Source: Asterias rubens
Taxonomy: Eukaryota > Echinodermata > Asteroidea > Forcipulatida > Asteriidae
Reading direction: 5' to 3'
Assembly (NCBI RefSeq): GCF_902459465.1
Contig: NC_047062.1
Span: 20,582,919 to 20,646,918 of the forward strand
DNA: 64,000 bases
Numbering within the stretch: the first letter of the stretch is position 1; each line of letters starts with the position of its first letter. Position numbers and translations under genes: made by a program. Positions 57,860 to 64,000 of this stretch are shown in pieces. Under the pieces are notes generated by a model. It searched no databases and was not told the origin of the DNA. It worked only from the letters and a program-made list of their open reading frames with translations.

Positions 57860-58433
57860 CACTCACTCGATCAAATCTTGAGAAGATTTTCTCATTGTAT
57901 CTTCATTGTGTCCTGGCCCTGGGTATTCAAGGAATTCTCGAGTTCAGATGTTCCAGGGTGGTGGTCCTTTTGTACAACAAGAGTGGAAGAGTGCCTCCAT
58001 ATTGGCATCACAAAGTGCGCAACCAACGAACCAAATTGTTTGCCTGACCAATGCTACTGCTCAGTGCAGTACAGTACTCTACAACAACCATGGCTGTGGC
58101 TTCATGGTGTATTTGTTTAAATTGAGGGCTACAATGAATACGTGTTGAGTTGTAACACTACAGTAAAACTAAAAGCAGTACAGAGCACTGTACCTCTATA
58201 TAAAAGCTGTGTGTTACCAACTTAATCCGTATTCAACAGTGCATGTTTGTGAACTGTCTCCATCATGACTGTTGTTTACTTGTATAAAAACTTTACATGT
58301 GAAGTTCAGTTTCACAATTCACATGACACTTTGTGAGTTTGGTTTCTAATTAGTGTTATGTAGGCCAACTAAATAAAATGCACATAACATATTGTTATGT
58401 CATGAAAAATACAAAAACAAACCCTCAACTTAC

Positions 58434-58689
58434 ACGACTTATTCGGGTAGTGTCTCCTTTCTCGATGTGTTTTATCGTTGACTTTGAATGTGCACCTGGA
58501 CTCACTGTCCGGGGTCTGGTCCTCACTGAATGCAGAACTTTTGAAAGCGTCTTTGTTGTGTTTCCGTTCTGCACGGCACCAGTCCTGTCGACTGTTCATC
58601 TCTACCGTACACCAGGACTCTCGCTGCATGTTCACCTCGTGCATGCTTGGCTCACCGCCGCCACCTTTTGCTGCAGAGTTTCCGGACAT
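58434..58689 (-). CDS. SPATA45-like small protein (first coding exon or whole gene)
   Basis: Minus-strand open frame from ATG at 58689 (context CGAAATGT). It runs 85 codons to a good donor (TCGT|GTAAGT); if unspliced it stops at 58369 after 106 residues. The product is small and polar. It has a Gly-rich start, then QRESWCTVEM, RQDWCRAERKH and a basic C-terminus (HRERRHYPNKSC). The Glu-Ser-x-Cys-x-Val-Glu ... Trp-x-Arg-Ala-Glu-Arg pattern looks like the small SPATA45 family as I remember it. In human, SPATA45 is the next gene after TATDN3, on the opposite strand, exactly this arrangement. The assignment rests on short motifs plus synteny, so no symbol is given. The function of that family is not known to me beyond testis association in mammals. 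Confidence 0.5.
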
Positions 58690-60906
58690 TTCGTGAAGTC
58701 AGTGATCGAGAAACAGGTTTAAAATGTAAAATGCCGGTCCGGACGAGAAACACAGAGAACTTACGTGACCCTGTATTTTGAATGCTGATTGTAGTCAGTT
58801 GAGTTAGTGTCTTGCTCTTTCTCTGGAGCTCTGGTCAACTTATCTCTTCTTTTGGAAACAGTCTGAAAATTGTTTTGTTGTGAATCAATCGGCATGCGTC
58901 GCATTAACGGGGCGTGTGCAATGTGATGATGAGCCAACTGTTTATTGAGGGCGCTGTTTATTTACCGTTAGCAACCACTCCCTAGCAACGTGCTGATGCG
59001 CAGCTGGCTTATCTAGCTCCTTGACCCCCTCTCGGCCGGGCCCCCTGGAGTTACGTGTAGAGAGGGGAGGGGTGGGAGTGGCGTAACAGGGAGAGGGAAC
59101 CGCTGCCCCTCTCTGTTACCATTCCGAAAGGTCGAAATAATGCACAAAATGGTTCGATGCATCAGAAGCCCAACCCTCAACGGTACGATTTCACAAATTT
59201 TTGCCTCCACATATGACACCATTTGACAGTGGAAAGGGACCCTATTTCCCCTGATTTGATGTCCTTGATGTCATACCGTATGAATACTTTAACCAATATA
59301 GGCAAAGCAGTCTGAAGTAGGCCTACTTCTTATAACCGAAGGTGGGACTTGAACCCAAGATGTTTCAATTCTGGACTTTCGAATCATATCACAGCCCATC
59401 CATGCTGAATAAGATGGTCAGCACGAGAAATACAAAAGCATTTTAGGGGCCCTATTGTTTAAAACAAATATGTATATTAAACATAAACATAATTAGGCTT
59501 TTTAGGCCTTCATATTTTACAGTTTGGGCTCCAACACGAAACCTTGAAGCATTGCAGTTTTTGTCCCCACAACGCCAACTCAAACGGTATTCAAACCGAT
59601 CGCCAAAAATCGATTTCTAAAAATAAGAAAAATCCTACAGTAAAAATCAGAGAAATATACAATACATATGCTGTTTGAAGTACCCAAGGCTACACTTGTT
59701 GCAAGTCGCATATATTATTCGAGTTGCGTAGTGTGGAGTTCAACCGACAGAGCCCCCCCCCCCCCTCCCCACCCTGTTATAGAAGCACACGTTAAGGAGA
59801 GGTGACTTCATTATCTGCTCAGTGAGCTAGGGGACTTCACTAGCTACAGGTGAGTTTACTTGCAGTTTATTATTTTTGTTCACGCAGTTCTTTCAAAACA
59901 TTGTTTGTTGGATTGTTAAAATTATTTGTGCAAACTATTGTTTTTCTTCTTTGGCTCAAATCCAAGGAATACATAGACAAACAAAACGCAGCACACGGCA
60001 GAAACAACAAAACCCATGGCGGGAGCTGAGACAACATTTCGGGAAGGGTGGGAGGAGGAAACACTTCTAAATGAGAACAAAGAAGCTCATTTTCAAATTA
60101 GACTCTGTCGAAATACATTTATTTCTCCTCTCGGTGTTGTAGGATAATTCGCTTTTGGAACCATGCGATTGTTTTATTCCTATAATAATAATTTATGTCC
60201 ACAAATTTCAGAAACTAACATGTGAAATTTACATTTCAAAAGGAGGTCTTGTTTTTGGGATGATATCGCCGATTTTTTTTTCAGAGGTTTGTTATTTTAT
60301 GCATAGTATGTAGAGATACAGCAAGTGACGATGAGTAAACACCGTGTCACCCTCAGGACGTTCATTGAAAACGAAAGGATTTGACTAAAATATGCGTCAC
60401 GTTCACAAAAACCAATGACAAACGGCCATAAATATAACAACAATGTGTTCCAAGAAGGCATTTTTTTTTGCATTGTGGCATATGCCGGTCAAATAAAATT
60501 AGGCCGTTCTGAAAGCCTAAACGACTGCATAGGAACCATTTTCGTCTTAGTTTTCTCTGGTCATTGCTGTCCCTTGCTATAAGCAACTTTTGTTCTCCAA
60601 ATTATTCACAGATGTATTATTTCCAACAGGTCGCTATAATTGGTGGTCAAGATCACGTCTTCCGTGTAAACATGCTATACATAAACTTGGGTGGTGACCC
60701 CTTTCACTGCTTTTTCAACAATAATCAAATTAAGATTTTTTTTGCGGAGATCCAGCCATGCCTTAATAATTTATAATATAAATTTTCTGGTGCGCTCATG
60801 CTAAAATACAAATTAGACAATGTATTTTATTGTAGCATCGACACAAACAAAAATATTGCTTTAATCTTAATAGTTAATGATTATAAATTGCATACCACAT
60901 AGTGAA
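58690..60906. other. Intergenic, SINE remnant and C13 tract
   Basis: Holds a minus-strand tRNA-like head near 59.33-59.42 kb (B box GGGTTCAAGTCCC), a C13 run at 59753-59765 and a small MITE end fragment near 60.29 kb (GAGGTTTGTTATTTTATGCA). In human FLVCR1 follows SPATA45; no FLVCR1-like exon was recognised here. Confidence 0.45.
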
Positions 60907-61299
60907 TTAAAGACAATGGACACTATTATGTAATTGTCAAAGACTAGTCTTCTCACTTGGTGTATCTCAACATTTATATGCATAAAATAACAAACCTGTG
61001 AATTTGAGTTTGATTGTTCGTCGGAGTTGCGAGATAACTATGAAATAAAATAAAAAACTTGTCACATGAAGTTGTGTGCTTTCAGATGCTTGATTTCGAG
61101 ACCTCAAATAATTCTCAACTTGAGGTCTCGAAATCAAAAGCGAGGAAAATTACTTCTTCCTCGAAAACTACGTTACTTCAGAGGAAGCCGTTTTTGACAA
61201 TGTTTTAGACTATCAACCTCTCCCCATTACTCGTTACCAAGTAAGGTTTTATACTAATAATTATTTTGAGTAAGTACCAATGGTGTCCACTGCCTTTAA
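60907..61299 (+). mobile_element. TTAAAG-family MITE, copy 15, intact
   Basis: TTAAAGACAATGGACACTAT to ATGGTGTCCACTGCCTTTAA, with internal stem GAGACCTCAA / TTGAGGTCTCGAAATC. The longest intact copy in the window. Confidence 0.9.
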
Positions 61300-63496
61300 A
61301 TGAACTACTGTCTGGTTTGTTTTATATTGACAACTATGTTTTAAGGATGACTTCACTGGAGTAATACAAACTCACAAAAGCACAAAACATTACTGACGTG
61401 CCTCTGTCGTCTTTTACGGGTTCGCTCTTTCGCTGGACGAGTATAAACAATACAAATACTGTAATGATGGCTAAAGATAAGTTAACATTATTCGTGATTT
61501 AAAGGACCATTAACAGTTGCTGGCAGTGTAAGAACGTTATGTAATCCAACATAATATTCATTAACTGACAAACCTGTAGAAGTTTGTTTATTTATTTGTT
61601 TATTTTAAATCTGTAGACATACACCATAGTTACAAGTTGTACAGGGGCTGTCAAGGTTAAAACAAAAGTATAAAACTGTCATCAAAAGATGTGTAAAACC
61701 AGACCCCTGCCAACGATAAAAATATAATTATACAATATAAAAAGGTGATTGCACTGAAAAATTCATCGATGTTTTTTATACTGAACCTACACGTTGTACC
61801 ATAATAATGTGATGTTTAGTTGAATATTCCTCATCATGTCGTTGACTATAGTACAGTGTTTCGTTGTATTACTGATTTTGTTTCATTTGTTTCTTTTTTA
61901 GTTTCTCGATAAACCTATACTTTAATATTTATGTCTGTAAAATTGTGTACATGCCTTTTGAAAATTCTTAATTTTAAATCACATTTTTGTTTATTGATTT
62001 GAATATGTTGAAGTCTTTGTACATGTTCGTTTGTGTTATACTTACGTTTCGTTTAATGTGTAGCGTTTGTTTATGTGTCCACATTATTCCCTGACCCTCT
62101 AGTCCCTGCACCGCCCGAGTTTACCGAAATAATTTTGTTTTTCTTTTCAAGATTCTTGCAGTAACTTTATACTGAAATCGTAGTTCAAATTTTTTAAAGA
62201 TAGCCAAGGCTTATTATTTATAATTAAACGCACAATTTTTGACCCTTTCGGTAATATTTGTACAAGTCCTCATTGGGGAACAATAAAAAAACCTACGGTA
62301 ATATTTATGGCGATTATTTTTGTATAATGATAAAATGGATACAATATAGCTTTTCAAGGCTTTTATCTGGCTTAATGCTGATTATTTGCGAAGGCATAAG
62401 TTTTCGACAATATCACCATGAATGATAAATACGGTTTTCTTTGTGTTTACTAATAAGCGTTTTGTTGGGTAAGTGCTACATTATTTCATCATCATTAGCT
62501 TCGTCAAGTCAACTGTGAAGAGACAATTTAATAATGATCTATAAATAACTAGATTGATTCACCAATGCGTAGGCATACTATTAACTACATAGTTTTATTT
62601 TGATGTTTCTTATTTTCTACAAACAAAAGCTATAGCGAGGTTTCCTCCTACCGCATAATACAGTGTATCGCTTTAGGTGGCTGGGCGTTCCAGTGGCTAA
62701 ATGGTTAAATGAATTCCTAAACGTCAGAAGCACGTCAAGCTAACTACTGATATAAATTTAAGTAAAGTGATAAAACAATCACATACAAAAAACCCGCTGA
62801 AACCAATTTTTTTTTACAATAATTAATAAGCACTCATGTGAATGATGATGATTAAGTTTCAACTGAGTTAAATCGGACACAAGTTAGTGATGTATCTGGT
62901 GTAAGCAAAAAACAATAAACAGTGTCTTTTATTCGTAATGAAGACGAAGTCATTAATTTTTTACCACAGAAAATAACTGTATGTAATAAAAAGGTTGTCT
63001 TCTTATAATATCGACAAGAATTCAACAGTCGGTTCCATTCAACATTGGAAGCTACGGTCTTGTTGTGCACAGCATAGACTCTTTTTGTTTAAGGGCCTGG
63101 ACAAGTTTAATCCTTTAGCAAATAGTGGGGGAACACTAATCGATTCGTCAACAATAGGGGTACATGACCCAGCGGGCAAAATTTGTTTAGATCCAATGTT
63201 GCAGGTATAGACATGTGGCAACTCTACCGATTGTGTACGTGTACAAATCATGGAATAATGTCCGGATGCGGTTTTTCGGTCGAACAGAAGCATACATTTT
63301 TCTATTATCAGTTTGTGTAAGAAGTATTGGGTGAAACAATGACATAATATTATTAGAGATCGAAGAACCTACTACGATGCCGTCGTTATAAACATGGAGC
63401 TACGGTAACGTGTTGGTTTTTCATGCGCACCATCTGAATTTGGTGAGTTTATTTTATATGCTACTCGTAATGATGTGTAACTAAACAGTCTTTTTT
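61300..63496. other. Intergenic, nothing recognised
   Basis: AT-rich sequence without a supported exon, RNA or repeat boundary. Confidence 0.5.
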
Positions 63497-64000
63497 ATTC
63501 CAATGATAACTTGTTTTATAAAAACTAAATACAGAAATAAGCTCGCATTATATTCGACGTGTAATTGCATAATGGTTTTAAACACTAAAAGTGTAAGTAA
63601 CATAACATAAAATCAAATATTATTATATTTAATAACTGCAGTTGAACTTAGTGAATTTACTAAGATTACTTTAACTGCATTAACGTTTAAAGACACGTAG
63701 GAGTCCTGCAGAAAAAATAACTGATGGAATAAATTATTTCCTTTTCAAGTAACATCCGAATACTCGATTATAAAGAATCGAATTTACTGTACGCGTTTCA
63801 TGTAGGTAATCTCAAATTATGGGGTTCGTTTTTTGTGTATTCCAATGATAATTTGTTTTATAAAAACTAAATACAGAAATAAGCTCGCATTATATTCGAC
63901 GTGTAATTGCATAATGGTTTTAAACACTAAAAGTGTAAGTAACATAACATAAAATCAAATATTATTATATTTAATAACTTCAGTTGAACTTAGTGAATTT
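63497..64000. repeat. 342-bp tandem repeat running off the right edge
   Basis: ATTCCAATGATAACTTGTTT at 63497 recurs at 63839 as ATTCCAATGATAATTTGTTT. The following about 160 bp are almost identical in the two copies (two substitutions noticed) up to the window end. The first unit is 342 bp; the second is cut by the window edge. Confidence 0.93.

Overview
This window is animal nuclear DNA: AT-rich, long introns with GT/AG borders, polyadenylation signals, no operons, and a heavy load of short non-autonomous transposons, SINEs and minisatellites. The gene set (thyrostimulin beta/GPB5, goosecoid, TATDN3) fits a bilaterian deuterostome. The many TTAA-flanked foldback elements and the compact goosecoid fit an echinoderm, probably a sea star; that placement is inference, not read directly.

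Layout. 1-8.6 kb is intergenic, with two G-rich minisatellites, a SINE, two MITEs and a (TTGAA)14 tract. 8.64-9.72 kb holds a two-coding-exon GPB5 gene on +. 9.7-32 kb is a gene-poor region full of repeats: a 19-bp tandem array, MITEs, an inverted-dimer element, a 1-kb minisatellite next to a (GTTT)n SINE tail, and tRNA-like SINE heads. 32.4-39.5 kb is goosecoid on -, three coding exons, 256 residues, rebuilt with matching splice phases. 40-46 kb has one unexplained exon-like open frame (42.2-42.5 kb) and a GC-rich island (44.6-45.1 kb). 46.0-47.8 kb has three phase-0 exons of an unrecognised gene on -, head-to-head with TATDN3 on + (48.0-53.1 kb, nine exons, 273 residues, all metal-ligand residues present). 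At 58.4-58.7 kb a - strand open frame resembles SPATA45, which lies next to TATDN3 in the same tail-to-tail order in human. The window ends in a 342-bp tandem duplication that runs off the right edge.

The genes do not form a pathway. GPB5 encodes a secreted hormone subunit, goosecoid a transcriptional repressor of the axial patterning network, and TATDN3 a metal-dependent TatD-type hydrolase. The TATDN3/SPATA45 neighbourhood looks like preserved ancient synteny. I found no CRISPR array, complete autonomous transposon, viral gene or novel multi-gene system. The most unusual material is structural DNA: several foldback families with long or perfect palindromes, one of which carries an internal array of short TTCGTACC-type repeats.
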